DNA of 64,000 bases from an uncultured Alphaproteobacteria bacterium (GTDB lineage Bacteria > Pseudomonadota > Alphaproteobacteria > RF32 > CAG-239). A program made the translations under genes and the position numbers. Location: positions 112,614-176,613 of the forward strand of contig CALXTS010000001.1 of NCBI GenBank assembly GCA_944391465.1. Reading direction: 5' to 3'. The notes below the pieces were generated by a model. It ran no database searches and was not told where the DNA came from. It worked only from the letters and a program-made list of their open reading frames with translations. Below, piece after piece: positions 8,404 to 14,987 of this stretch. Within the stretch, counting starts at the first letter, position 1; each line of letters begins with the position of its first letter.

Positions 8404-9725
8404 TGCAAGCAAAACAATTTGTTGAACAATTATATGATGCATGTTCTTCAGTCGGTTTAGAAGAGTTTCAAATCAGCTATTTTTGTAATCGTAGCGAAAA
8501 TTTAGAAGTTTTTGAACAGAAAGTTTCAAAGCAAAGTAATAATGAAAATCAATATATTGTTTTGAAAATCAAGTACAACGGAAAGATTGGCGAATATACT
8601 TCTCAGCGATTTGATGAAGAAGATGTTTCTTTTATGATTGAGAAATCTCTTGAGAATGCCAAATTAATAGATGCTGAACAAGATGACTTTTTTTATGACG
8701 GAAGCGGAAGTTATCAAGAGGTTGTTCCTTATGTTCCTCTGGTTAATAAATTGAAAAACATGGATAAAATATGTTTTTTGAAAGAGGTTGAGGAGAGGGC
8801 ATACCAAGCAGATAAACGTGTTAACAAGGTCATTGGTTCCGCATATGGATATAGCGAACATAAATTTATTATGCGTAATTCTTTGGGCTTAAATATTTCA
8901 GATGAAAGAACTGCGGCTTATGCTTATGTTTATTTATCCGTAAAAGAAGGAAACATTATTAAGACAGAGGCTCAAGAAACAGCTTTTCAGAAAGATGATG
9001 ATTTTAATCCCGAAATATTGGCTAAAAAAGCTGTTGATAAGGCTTTGAAAAAACTTAATGTTTTTGATATTCAGAGCGGTTCTCATCAGGTGATGTTCAA
9101 AGGCAGCGCCTTTATTGATATCGTTAAAATGTTAGCTGGCTTGGTTTCTGCTAAAAATATTCAGGAAGAAAAATCCAAATGGCAGAAAATGATAGGAAAA
9201 TCAGTGGCTTCTGATTGCGTATCTCTTATTGATAATCCTTTTTTGGAAGGCGGTTTCGGCACTTTATCTCATGATTATGAAGGTTATCCGAGCTCTTATA
9301 AAGAAGTTATTAAAAACGGCACTCTCCAAACATATCTTTATGGGCTAAAAACAGCTTATAATGATGGTGTTTCATCTACCGGCAATGGTGACGGAAATGA
9401 TATTATGGTTTTTAATTTTTATTTGAAACCGGGAGAGCAAAAGAAAGAAGATTTATTTTCAAAAATGATTAATGGTGTTTATATTGATGAATTAAATGGA
9501 ATTCATGCTGGTTATGATATGGTTTCCGGAGATTTTTCTTTTGGTGCAAGTGGATTTGCCGTTAAAGATGGTTGTATTAGTCATTATTTGAATCAATTTA
9601 CAATTTCCGGAAATATTTATGACTTAATGAAAAATATTGTGGCGGTTGCGAATGATTTAGATTTTGATTATGGAAAAATCGGATCTCCGTCAGTATGGGT
9701 TGGTAAATTGAATCTTTCGAGATAA
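8403..9725 (+). CDS. tldE: Metalloprotease partner TldE/PmbA
   Basis: Non-catalytic or regulatory partner of TldD. It shares the fold but lacks HExxxH. The C-terminal pattern GDFSFGASGFAVKDG, followed by ISGNIYDLMKNIVAVAND, is characteristic of PmbA. Length 440 aa is normal. It is the last host gene before the dif-like site and the element. No clear intrinsic terminator follows; only the imperfect inverted repeat at 9745-9805 lies downstream. Confidence 0.92.
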   Translation: MQAKQFVEQLYDACSSVGLEEFQISYFCNRSENLEVFEQKVSKQSNNENQYIVLKIKYNGKIGEYTSQRFDEEDVSFMIEKSLENAKLIDAEQDDFFYDGSGSYQEVVPYVPLVNKLKNMDKICFLKEVEERAYQADKRVNKVIGSAYGYSEHKFIMRNSLGLNISDERTAAYAYVYLSVKEGNIIKTEAQETAFQKDDDFNPEILAKKAVDKALKKLNVFDIQSGSHQVMFKGSAFIDIVKMLAGLVSAKNIQEEKSKWQKMIGKSVASDCVSLIDNPFLEGGFGTLSHDYEGYPSSYKEVIKNGTLQTYLYGLKTAYNDGVSSTGNGDGNDIMVFNFYLKPGEQKKEDLFSKMINGVYIDELNGIHAGYDMVSGDFSFGASGFAVKDGCISHYLNQFTISGNIYDLMKNIVAVANDLDFDYGKIGSPSVWVGKLNLSR

Positions 9726-9744
9726 AAATCTTGCAAGAAATATG

Positions 9745-9805
9745 CGCTGTGAGAACGAGCTGATGGTATAAATATACGTTTTTTATTTTTTGCTCGTTTA
9801 CAGCG
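9745..9805. repeat. Imperfect inverted repeat between tldE and dif
   Basis: CGCTGTGAGAACGAGC at 9745-9760 pairs with GCTCGTTTACAGCG at 9792-9805, with two extra bases on the left arm and a 31-base AT-rich loop. No clean T-run follows, so it is not a standard terminator. It lies about 65 bp from the XerC arm of dif. It could be a weak terminator for tldDE, an RNA structure, or a protein site in the terminus region. Confidence 0.4.
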
Positions 9806-9868
9806 TCTTGTTTATGAAAAAAAATGTTTTGGCTTTTATAGAGGATGATGTTTCACTGCTACTCTCTT

Positions 9869-9896
9869 TGTATTCATAATATATATTATGCGACAA
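9869..9896 (+). other. dif: dif-like Xer recombination site, left end (attL)
   Basis: A 28-bp site with XerC arm TGTATTCATAA (9869-9879), centre TATATA (9880-9885) and XerD arm TTATGCGACAA (9886-9896). Compared with E. coli dif, the inner bases CATAA and TTATG next to a 6-bp centre are the same and in the same places. The arms form a near palindrome (TTTGT..TCATAA against TTATGCGACAAA). The left arm should be the host's own XerC arm and the right half should come from the element. Confidence 0.75.
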
Positions 9897-9968
9897 ATTA
9901 AGAAAGATTTTATTGAACCTCAAAAAAATGTTACTGCCCTTTTGTTTTAACAGATTTAGGAGTGTGCC

Positions 9969-10400
9969 ATGTTAGATAAAACGGACGAAGTAAAAAAAAT
10001 TTCTGGGGCTGTGGATAACTTAATAAAAATCATAAACAATCAACAATCCCAAATTAAAGAACTTGAGGACAAACTGCGGGAAAAAGATGCCCACAACTGG
10101 GATAATTACGGTTTTAGAGTTGTCAAGGCAATTTTACGATATATCGCGCAGGGAATCGAAGAACAAGAGGCTATACGTCTCGCCTATGATGATTTTGGCG
10201 GCAAAATGTCTATGCGTACAATACTTTGCATTTGGCAATATTCCCACGCCTCAAAAGCCGGATTAATTTTATACGGGCGCGCCTATTGTGCAAAAAAAAT
10301 GCGCCTCGCAGGCTTTAAAGCCTACGAAATAGCGCAAACTTTAGGGTTGTCGATAACAACCGTGCAAAAACTGTTAAAGCAGTGTTGTATTAGCGATTAG
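9969..10400 (+). CDS. Element regulator: coiled coil plus helix-turn-helix
   Basis: 143 aa. Residues 20-40 form a short coiled coil (NNQQSQIKELEDKLREK). The C-terminus has a helix-turn-helix (AYEIAQTLGLSITTVQKLLK, about 117-136) of the resolvase/sigma-like kind. The start has AGGAG 6 bases upstream. It is the only + strand gene at the left end, with its promoter region running into attL. In the excised circle it would directly follow the right-end regulator with an ATGTTAG overlap. It could be a late activator or a factor that stimulates Xer excision; neither can be shown from sequence. Confidence 0.65.
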   Translation: MLDKTDEVKKISGAVDNLIKIINNQQSQIKELEDKLREKDAHNWDNYGFRVVKAILRYIAQGIEEQEAIRLAYDDFGGKMSMRTILCIWQYSHASKAGLILYGRAYCAKKMRLAGFKAYEIAQTLGLSITTVQKLLKQCCISD

Positions 10401-10551
10401 CTTTAGCATTTTCGGCAATGTACATCCCGATAAACGACAAAACAACGCCGATTATAGCGGTTTCGACTGCTCGGCCGTTTGAAATGTATGTTGCGGCCGC
10501 GGTACAAGCTAAGCCGGTTGCTAATATTTTGTTTTTATTGTCACCCCTCAT
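10390..10551 (-). CDS. Small membrane protein of the element (53 aa)
   Basis: Short Gly/Ala-rich protein with two weakly hydrophobic stretches (about residues 9-22 and 31-45) and a charged N-terminus (MRGDNKNK). Such two-helix miniproteins at the end of a phage late operon are often holins, but this is inference. GATGAGGGG covers the start; no strong separate ribosome site is seen. It lies after a hairpin terminator and overlaps the convergent regulator gene by 11 bp. Confidence 0.45.
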   Translation of the reverse strand: MRGDNKNKILATGLACTAAATYISNGRAVETAIIGVVLSFIGMYIAENAKANR

Positions 10552-10555
10552 CTAA

Positions 10556-10582
10556 AATTGCCGGTATTTTAAACCGGCAATT
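10556..10582 (-). terminator. Hairpin, possible bidirectional terminator
   Basis: Perfect inverted repeat AATTGCCGGT / ACCGGCAATT with a 7-base AT loop. On the + strand it is followed by CTTTTAA, and on the - strand by TTTAG. It separates the basic-protein gene from the last small - strand gene, and could also stop + strand transcription from the left regulator. Confidence 0.6.
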
Positions 10583-10594
10583 CTTTTAAGTCAA

Positions 10595-10732
10595 CTAATT
10601 AAAAATATCAAGACATTTGTCTATAAAGTCTTTTTTACGGCGTACAGCGCGTTTTTTCTTTTTCGGAGTCATAGACACCTTTTTAACGCATTTTGCTTTG
10701 TATGCCGTTTTTTTAGCTATTTTTGCCGCCAT
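10595..10732 (-). CDS. Lys/Arg-rich mini-protein (45 aa), possible DNA-condensing core protein
   Basis: 45 residues, of which about 17 are Lys or Arg, including KKKKRAVRRKK in the middle. There is no membrane segment. The start codon has a strong GGGGGTT ribosome site. Small basic proteins that neutralise packaged DNA occur in tailless dsDNA phages and in archaeal viruses; a DNA- or RNA-binding role here is inferred from charge alone. Confidence 0.6.
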   Translation of the reverse strand: MAAKIAKKTAYKAKCVKKVSMTPKKKKRAVRRKKDFIDKCLDIFN

Positions 10733-10733
10733 T

Positions 10734-10874
10734 TTAACCCCCTATAAGTTGTTGTAAAATGTTAATGATAGCTTCTGGGGCAGACATAGCACCGGTAAGA
10801 ACCCCAGCAATTGCAGTTGCTACACCAGCCCAAAAGCATTTATTTTTTAACTTCTCAATCGTTTTTTGCCACAT
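10734..10874 (-). CDS. Small membrane protein, holin-like (46 aa)
   Basis: A short basic amphipathic N-terminus (MWQKTIEKLKNK) is followed by one hydrophobic helix (about residues 15-30) and a hydrophobic C-terminus. The ATG at 10874 has AGGATC upstream and is preferred over a longer in-frame ATG at 10922. It overlaps the previous gene by 28 bp, a spacing common for phage lysis genes. A holin or pinholin is possible; it could instead be a virion membrane protein. Confidence 0.55.
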   Translation of the reverse strand: MWQKTIEKLKNKCFWAGVATAIAGVLTGAMSAPEAIINILQQLIGG

Positions 10875-11005
10875 AGTTCTAGATCCTGTAAAGTTTCGAT
10901 GTCCCTTTCGATAAGCGCGCACCGTTTATCGAATTTGCTGTATAATAATAAAACCGCAATAAGTGTCGGCGAATTGCCTAAGAGCTGTATGAATAGGTCT
11001 GGCAT
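10847..11005 (-). CDS. Small membrane-anchored protein (52 aa), possible spanin-like or lysis accessory
   Basis: One N-terminal membrane segment (about residues 5-22) is followed by a charged helix rich in Glu, Asp, Lys and Arg. This N-in, single-span, charged-tail layout is seen in inner-membrane spanins and lysis accessory proteins. The ribosome site GAGG/TAGGA precedes the ATG. It overlaps the next gene out of frame by 28 bp, an arrangement typical of nested lysis genes. No family is recognised. Confidence 0.5.
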   Translation of the reverse strand: MPDLFIQLLGNSPTLIAVLLLYSKFDKRCALIERDIETLQDLELCGKKRLRS

Positions 11006-11009
11006 AGTC

Positions 11010-11195
11010 CTACCTCACTCTCTTGAAAATATAGAGCGCGGCAATACCGGCCGCCACCATAAGCGTTTTATCCCACCAGCTAAAACTTGGTGTTTTGTCC
11101 GTTGTTTGAGCAATTTTATCATCGGTTTCTTTTTCATAAATAATACCGCTAACTAACCCGCTCAACCCTGATAGAACTATCCATATAATAGGCAT
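11010..11195 (-). CDS. Membrane protein of the element, two-span (61 aa)
   Basis: N-terminal hydrophobic segment (residues 1-19), a charged linker (EKETDDK), then a C-terminal segment (residues 43-56) ending in the basic FKRVR. The ribosome site is the strong GGGGGT shared by other genes of the element. The C-terminal layout matches the tail-anchored proteins of the structural block, so it may be a virion membrane protein; a lysis role is the alternative because it follows the hydrolase. Confidence 0.6.
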   Translation of the reverse strand: MPIIWIVLSGLSGLVSGIIYEKETDDKIAQTTDKTPSFSWWDKTLMVAAGIAALYIFKRVR

Positions 11196-11207
11196 TTCGA
11201 CTACCCC

Positions 11208-11690
11208 CTAAGCATAAAACGTATGATTGCCGATACTAGCAACCACTTGCATTTTGTTAACCCATGACGGCGCTTTAGATAGACTACCAAGCGCCAAATA
11301 ATTAGTTGCTCCGTTGGTGATGTCCGGGAGCGCGCCGGCATAAGCTAGGCCGGCCAGATTCTTGGCAACCGCAAAACTATCGTCGGAATCGTTCACAGCT
11401 AACATAGGCGCATAATTCGGGTCCGACTTGTTCCAAACGCTGAATTGGCTTTTTTTAGTGCATACTTCTTTGGGAGTTGCACCCCACCAGCTGCCGGCTT
11501 TAACCCTATTCATGATTACATTTAAAACTGCCTGCATTCCCTTTATTCCTTCTCCGCGTGCCTCTCCCCAAGCTGTTCGAGCCATTATATCAATTTCATG
11601 TTCATCGTTTGTTGCAATCATTTTGCCGCCTCTCAATAAAAAATAAATACCGGCAAAAGCTACAAGACCTGCGCCGATAGGATTTTCCAT
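11208..11690 (-). CDS. SleB-type cell-wall hydrolase, membrane-anchored
   Basis: 160 aa. The N-terminus has one membrane segment (about residues 5-19). The rest is a Hydrolase_2 (SleB/CwlJ) domain: TAWGEARGEG with the presumed catalytic Glu near residue 40, NVIMNRV, the KSQFSVW motif, and a conserved ending TNGATNYLA...IGNHTFY. The family cleaves the glycan strand of peptidoglycan. The start is the ATG at 11690, with GGAGGA just upstream. Membrane anchoring suggests a virion-bound enzyme for entry, as in membrane-containing phages, though a role in lysis is also possible. Confidence 0.82.
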   Translation of the reverse strand: MENPIGAGLVAFAGIYFLLRGGKMIATNDEHEIDIMARTAWGEARGEGIKGMQAVLNVIMNRVKAGSWWGATPKEVCTKKSQFSVWNKSDPNYAPMLAVNDSDDSFAVAKNLAGLAYAGALPDITNGATNYLALGSLSKAPSWVNKMQVVASIGNHTFYA

Positions 11691-11691
11691 A

Positions 11692-12012
11692 CTATCCTCC
11701 AAGCTCTTGAATACGAACACGCCAAGCAGCTCTTTGTTTAATTAATTCCGCATAATCTTCTGCAGTGGCTACCCCTTCTGAAATTTTAATAATAGCATAA
11801 TCTGATTCTGATAACTTAGATTTTAATTTAATTATTTCCTCTGCAGCTACAAGTTCTGCAGGTTTTTCTGGTGCATAGCCTTCCTGATAAAATTTCCCAT
11901 TATATGAAAAATCCAAATCAACAAAATCTAAATTTTTTTTTTCAGCTTCTATTTGATTTATCACTTTATATTCACGAGTTGTTTTATCAATTAATTCAGC
12001 TCTTAATCTCAT
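11692..12012 (-). CDS. Fibre-assembly-like protein (106 aa)
   Basis: A Glu/Lys-rich protein whose last 40 residues (SESDYAIIKISEG, then a helix with QRAAWRVRIQEL) resemble the C-terminal helix pair of phage tail-fibre assembly and XkdW-like proteins, which help fold or attach receptor-binding fibres. Strong ribosome site GTAGGAGAA. It overlaps the previous gene by 17 bp and is more AT-rich than the surrounding capsid genes, as if swapped in with its partner. Finding a fibre chaperone in a tailless phage would fit a spike complex. Confidence 0.55.
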   Translation of the reverse strand: MRLRAELIDKTTREYKVINQIEAEKKNLDFVDLDFSYNGKFYQEGYAPEKPAELVAAEEIIKLKSKLSESDYAIIKISEGVATAEDYAELIKQRAAWRVRIQELGG

Positions 12013-12316
12013 TTCTTTCTCCTACAAAAAAACATACAACTCCTGATCCTGCTCCTACCAAATTTTTAAAAGTTATCACATCTCCTTTAAACACACGAAT
12101 TGGAGTTTGAATATATGACCCACAAGAAAATGAGTACATATATATTATCATTGCTCTATTACCATTTATATATGTCTCAAAATGCATAACATTATTATAT
12201 GTATGATCATTGAATGTCATAAATCCATTTTCTTCACAAACATATCCTGAAGAAATTTGTTTTATGTTACTAAAATCAGGAGCTTTTTCTAAATAAGGAT
12301 TGTTTAAAATTGTCAT
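11996..12316 (-). CDS. Candidate receptor-binding/spike protein (106 aa)
   Basis: A short beta-rich protein rich in Tyr, Phe, Asn and Cys (for example YMYSFSCGSYIQTP), with no signal or membrane segment. No family is recognised. It follows the vertex-like protein with a TAATG junction and precedes the fibre-assembly-like gene. Base composition is clearly more AT-rich than the capsid genes upstream. Position and composition suggest an exchangeable host-recognition module; function is inference. Confidence 0.5.
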   Translation of the reverse strand: MTILNNPYLEKAPDFSNIKQISSGYVCEENGFMTFNDHTYNNVMHFETYINGNRAMIIYMYSFSCGSYIQTPIRVFKGDVITFKNLVGAGSGVVCFFVGERNEIKS

Positions 12317-12945
12317 TAGTCAAAACTCCCGACTGCTAAAGTGTCGCCGTCTGTACCGTAAACCGTTAAATCGGTTGCTAAGGCATATTCGAACGTGCCT
12401 TGAGGTTGTAATTGTAAGCCGTCAGTACCTGTCCCGCCGATGTACATAACGTTGCCGCCGGTGTTTTGGATGACAATTTGCTGTGCGGCCGGAACGGTTA
12501 CGCTACCGTCTGCGATTGTTAAGGTTGCCGCGCTAAAGCCGTTATATTGCGCCGGCTCTGTGCGTACGTTGCCGGTAACCGATAAGCGGCTGTCGTCAAA
12601 ATAACCAATTCCCGCGCCTACTTTTAAGGTAATACCTTGATTTTCCGGCGCAAAAATTTGCGCGTACGGAATGACGGAGTTAAATTTAATACCTAAGCCG
12701 CTTTCAAAGTTGGTGCGGCCGGTATTAGTTGACCATGCGACATCAAATGTACTCGTTGCCGACAAGCACCGAAAATAGTTAAACGGATTGTTAAGCGTAT
12801 AAACTTCGCCAGCCTTTAATGTGATTTCGAATTCACGATATGACGATTGCTGTTGCCCGTTGTTAATCGGCAACATGGTTACACTGCCGTTTAATGTATC
12901 CGTTAGGCGTTCGATTTTTTCGATAACCTCGTTAATATCTGCCAT
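12316..12945 (-). CDS. Minor capsid / vertex (penton-like) protein
   Basis: 209 aa with a short N-terminal helix (residues 3-20) and then two beta-rich halves. The second half has the phage pattern of IQNTGGNVMYIGGTGTD, a Gly/Gln turn, and a strand-rich ending (TVYGTDGDTLAVGSFD), which suggests a jelly-roll. No Cys cluster, signal or membrane segment. It lies just upstream of the AT-rich spike module, where tailless phages often place their penton and spike genes. The assignment as penton or spike base is inference from fold-like pattern and position. Confidence 0.55.
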   Translation of the reverse strand: MADINEVIEKIERLTDTLNGSVTMLPINNGQQQSSYREFEITLKAGEVYTLNNPFNYFRCLSATSTFDVAWSTNTGRTNFESGLGIKFNSVIPYAQIFAPENQGITLKVGAGIGYFDDSRLSVTGNVRTEPAQYNGFSAATLTIADGSVTVPAAQQIVIQNTGGNVMYIGGTGTDGLQLQPQGTFEYALATDLTVYGTDGDTLAVGSFD

Positions 12946-13308
12946 TTATATACCTTTCAGAATTTTAGGAGCTAAAATAATGGCCAGCAGTCCCGCGCCA
13001 ATCATTAATACCGGCTTTAACTGCTGGATAATGCCGGTACTCTCGGAATATGCCGATTGATAACCTTTAGCCACCTGTTCAATTGATTTGCCAGCTAAGT
13101 TTGAATTACCGGTAGTCGCGGCATTAGCCATTGACTGAACGGCCTCTAAAAAGCCGCCTAAATCCTCACCGGCTAAACCGTAAATAGTTTGGTCGCCTGC
13201 TGATTGAAAGTTACCGGTTGCCAAATCGCCAAGGGTTTGTGATACCGTGGTTGTGTAGTTGGTTGTTGTACTGCTCGAATGTGATTTAGAGCCGCCAAAT
13301 AAACCCAT
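12946..13308 (-). CDS. Virion membrane protein with C-terminal anchor (120 aa)
   Basis: A Ser/Thr/Gly-rich soluble N-terminus (GSKSHSSSTTTNYTTT) and a single membrane segment at residues 98-113, followed by PKILKGI at the very end. There is no signal peptide. The GAGGGGG ribosome site is of the element's usual type. The same layout occurs in the next two genes. In PM2- and PRD1-like phages small proteins of this kind sit in the internal membrane under the capsid, so I propose that role. Confidence 0.55.
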   Translation of the reverse strand: MGLFGGSKSHSSSTTTNYTTTVSQTLGDLATGNFQSAGDQTIYGLAGEDLGGFLEAVQSMANAATTGNSNLAGKSIEQVAKGYQSAYSESTGIIQQLKPVLMIGAGLLAIILAPKILKGI

Positions 13309-13526
13309 TATAACCCCCTCTTAATCAGCTTTAACGCAATAAAGGCAAAGCCGGCAAGGGCTAGCGTTTTAACCAGCCCTAAACCTTGTTTGCCTGATGT
13401 GTTGGATATAAAATTGTTGCCGATTTTGCCGCCGGTTGCGGTTGATGTCGCCGAACTGCCAAAGTCATATGACATTTCGCCCGATGCTTTGCCAATTAAT
13501 CCGGCGTTGCCGTCACTACCTGCCAT
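13308..13526 (-). CDS. Virion membrane protein with C-terminal anchor (72 aa)
   Basis: A Gly/Ser/Asn-rich N-terminal two thirds with no predicted structure, then a membrane segment (about residues 50-66) and the basic ending KLIKRGL. No signal peptide. Strong GGGGG ribosome site. The gene overlaps the downstream gene by one base. By layout and place it belongs with the 90-aa and 120-aa proteins as a candidate internal-membrane component. Confidence 0.55.
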   Translation of the reverse strand: MAGSDGNAGLIGKASGEMSYDFGSSATSTATGGKIGNNFISNTSGKQGLGLVKTLALAGFAFIALKLIKRGL

Positions 13527-13536
13527 TTTATCCCCC

Positions 13537-13809
13537 TTACATCAATTTTTTAACACCAAGCCCAACGGCTAACAGTCCAAGCGTACCGCCGATAATCCAC
13601 AAAATCGAAGTGGTTGAGATTTCAACATCACCGATTTTGATAACGCCGTCATCGCGGGTTTGTTCGGCCTGTTGCTTAAGAACATCATTAGCGCCCTTAA
13701 GATATGCGGCCTCATCGCTTGAACTATTGCCGGTAAAGGCTTGGTAAACGTCACCTGCGCCTTTTCCTAAATCAGTTGCCGCGCCAATTAAATCGTTATA
13801 CCAAGCCAT
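13537..13809 (-). CDS. Virion membrane protein with C-terminal anchor (90 aa)
   Basis: An amphipathic N-terminal helix region, an Asp/Ser-rich middle, then a strongly hydrophobic segment (about residues 67-86) ending in VKKLM. No signal peptide. The ribosome site GGGGGT lies 8 bases before the ATG. It is the first gene after the capsid gene, with a 10-bp gap, so it is probably made in similar amounts. Confidence 0.55.
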   Translation of the reverse strand: MAWYNDLIGAATDLGKGAGDVYQAFTGNSSSDEAAYLKGANDVLKQQAEQTRDDGVIKIGDVEISTTSILWIIGGTLGLLAVGLGVKKLM

Positions 13810-13819
13810 ATTTTACCCC

Positions 13820-14752
13820 CTATGCTGTGCGGATAGTGTCAAGAGCCAGTAAACCGTTAGAGTTTACCAAATTTTGAACGCTTGCCGGGCAATTATGAAC
13901 CTTAACAACCGGCATATCATAAGAACCGGATGTCGGCGCAGTGGTGAATGTTGTGCGGACGGACAATTCAGACGTTACGTCTTGAACCATTAAGCCGCTG
14001 TTAGCCGTGCCGTCAGTGTAGGAGTGAACAAAAGCGCCGTCAATAACGCCGTAGCCATCGAGGTTGTTCATTGCGTTGTTAGCCGACAAGCTGATTGCGC
14101 GCGCAACGTTAACGTTGTTAACCAAGGTTTCACCCTGAGAGATTACACCGCCGCCATTGTAGGCAATAGCCAACAAAAACAAATCGTTGGCGTTTTTCGG
14201 CAAAGTGTTAACTTGCGATTGTCCAACGGCCGCAAATGACTGGACGTTGTTATTAAACTGAACATAGCTATCGTTCCAGTCAGCCTCAACCTGTTTGCGG
14301 ATAGAATACAAGTTAACATCGGTAACGCCGGTAATGGTTGCGTTCGAATAGACTTGAACAACCAGCGAGCTGATTTTTTTGTTCGGGTCAGTACTACCGG
14401 ATTTACCACAACGCCACGCGAACTCATCGCGCATAATGCCTGCTTGGTACAGTAAGCGTCCGATGTTTAAAGAAAATACGTTAGTCAAAGTTGTTTGATT
14501 AACGCGAGTGCCTAAGTATGTGAACAAGTCGATAAGCTGGGTTAACTTTACATCAACCGCGTTCATACCATTAATCAGCACAACAACGCGGCTGATAGCG
14601 GCTTTACAAGCGGCCAAAGTTGCCGGCGCGCCGCTGTTGGTGAATTCGATAATCAAGTCGCGGATTACGTCATAGCAGTTAACGTTAAACGGAATCATTG
14701 AACTAGCCGTTACGGCTTTGGATTCCTCAAAGTTTCTAATAGGTGTCTGCAT
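13820..14752 (-). CDS. Putative double-jelly-roll major capsid protein (PM2 P2-like)
   Basis: 310 aa, soluble, beta-rich, and the largest product of the late operon. The N-terminal half has a pattern close to the first jelly-roll of PM2 P2: NCYDVIRDLIIEFT, then ISRVVVLINGMNAVDVKLTQ, then a helix and a second strand set (ISSLVVQVYSNATI). A linker at about 150-170 leads to a second strand-rich half (from LFLLAIAYNGGG to the end) with a similar strand-turn spacing, as expected for two stacked jelly-rolls. Ribosome site GGGAG. It sits between a 28-aa membrane miniprotein and three tail-anchored proteins and close to the packaging ATPase. Identity at sequence level is weak; structure prediction would decide. 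Confidence 0.62.
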   Translation of the reverse strand: MQTPIRNFEESKAVTASSMIPFNVNCYDVIRDLIIEFTNSGAPATLAACKAAISRVVVLINGMNAVDVKLTQLIDLFTYLGTRVNQTTLTNVFSLNIGRLLYQAGIMRDEFAWRCGKSGSTDPNKKISSLVVQVYSNATITGVTDVNLYSIRKQVEADWNDSYVQFNNNVQSFAAVGQSQVNTLPKNANDLFLLAIAYNGGGVISQGETLVNNVNVARAISLSANNAMNNLDGYGVIDGAFVHSYTDGTANSGLMVQDVTSELSVRTTFTTAPTSGSYDMPVVKVHNCPASVQNLVNSNGLLALDTIRTA

Positions 14753-14772
14753 TTGCTAAAACTCCCAAAAAA

Positions 14773-14859
14773 TTATTTAGACGACAATTTGGTTGACGCG
14801 TAGTTATAAATTACGATGCCGGCAACAACTGCCAAAGCCATTTTTACCATTGATTTCAT
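14773..14859 (-). CDS. 28-aa membrane mini-protein
   Basis: Starts at an ATG with AAAGGT upstream and encodes a basic N-terminus (MKSMVKM), one hydrophobic helix (residues 7-18) and a Lys-containing tail. It is the first gene after the mid-element terminator, ahead of the capsid gene, so it should be highly expressed. Very short membrane proteins in this position are known from PM2-like genomes as internal-membrane components. It could also be a spurious short frame, but the ribosome site, composition and tight spacing speak for it. Confidence 0.5.
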   Translation of the reverse strand: MKSMVKMALAVVAGIVIYNYASTKLSSK

Positions 14860-14937
14860 TGTGTTTACCTTTCAGTTATGGAAGAAGAATATTACGGGTA
14901 AACCTTATGGGAGTTTTTTGTTTTTTGCAAAAAAACA
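14860..14937 (-). promoter_or_regulatory. Likely start region of the capsid operon
   Basis: Gene-free stretch on the - strand between the terminator and the 28-aa gene. It contains a TAATAT at the right distance to act as a -10 box, but no good -35 box, which would suit a promoter that needs an activator. Low certainty. Confidence 0.3.
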
Positions 14938-14961
14938 AAAACGGCGGAAATCCGCCGTTTT
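14938..14961 (-). terminator. Intrinsic terminator between ATPase and capsid operons
   Basis: Inverted repeat AAAACGGCGGA / TCCGCCGTTTT with a tiny loop, followed on the - strand by TGTTTTTTT. It would end the replication/packaging operon and isolate the capsid operon, allowing the two to be switched separately. Confidence 0.75.
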
Positions 14962-14965
14962 GTTC

Positions 14966-14982
14966 TACGTAACGTACGTAAC
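14966..14982. promoter_or_regulatory. TACGTAACGT motif, candidate operator
   Basis: TACGTAACGTACGTAAC contains two overlapping palindromic units. Its first ten bases are identical to TACGTAACGT at 17422-17431 in front of the right-end regulator. Within this small genome the repetition next to two control regions suggests a binding site for one of the element's regulators. Confidence 0.45.
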
Positions 14983-14987
14983 TTTTT

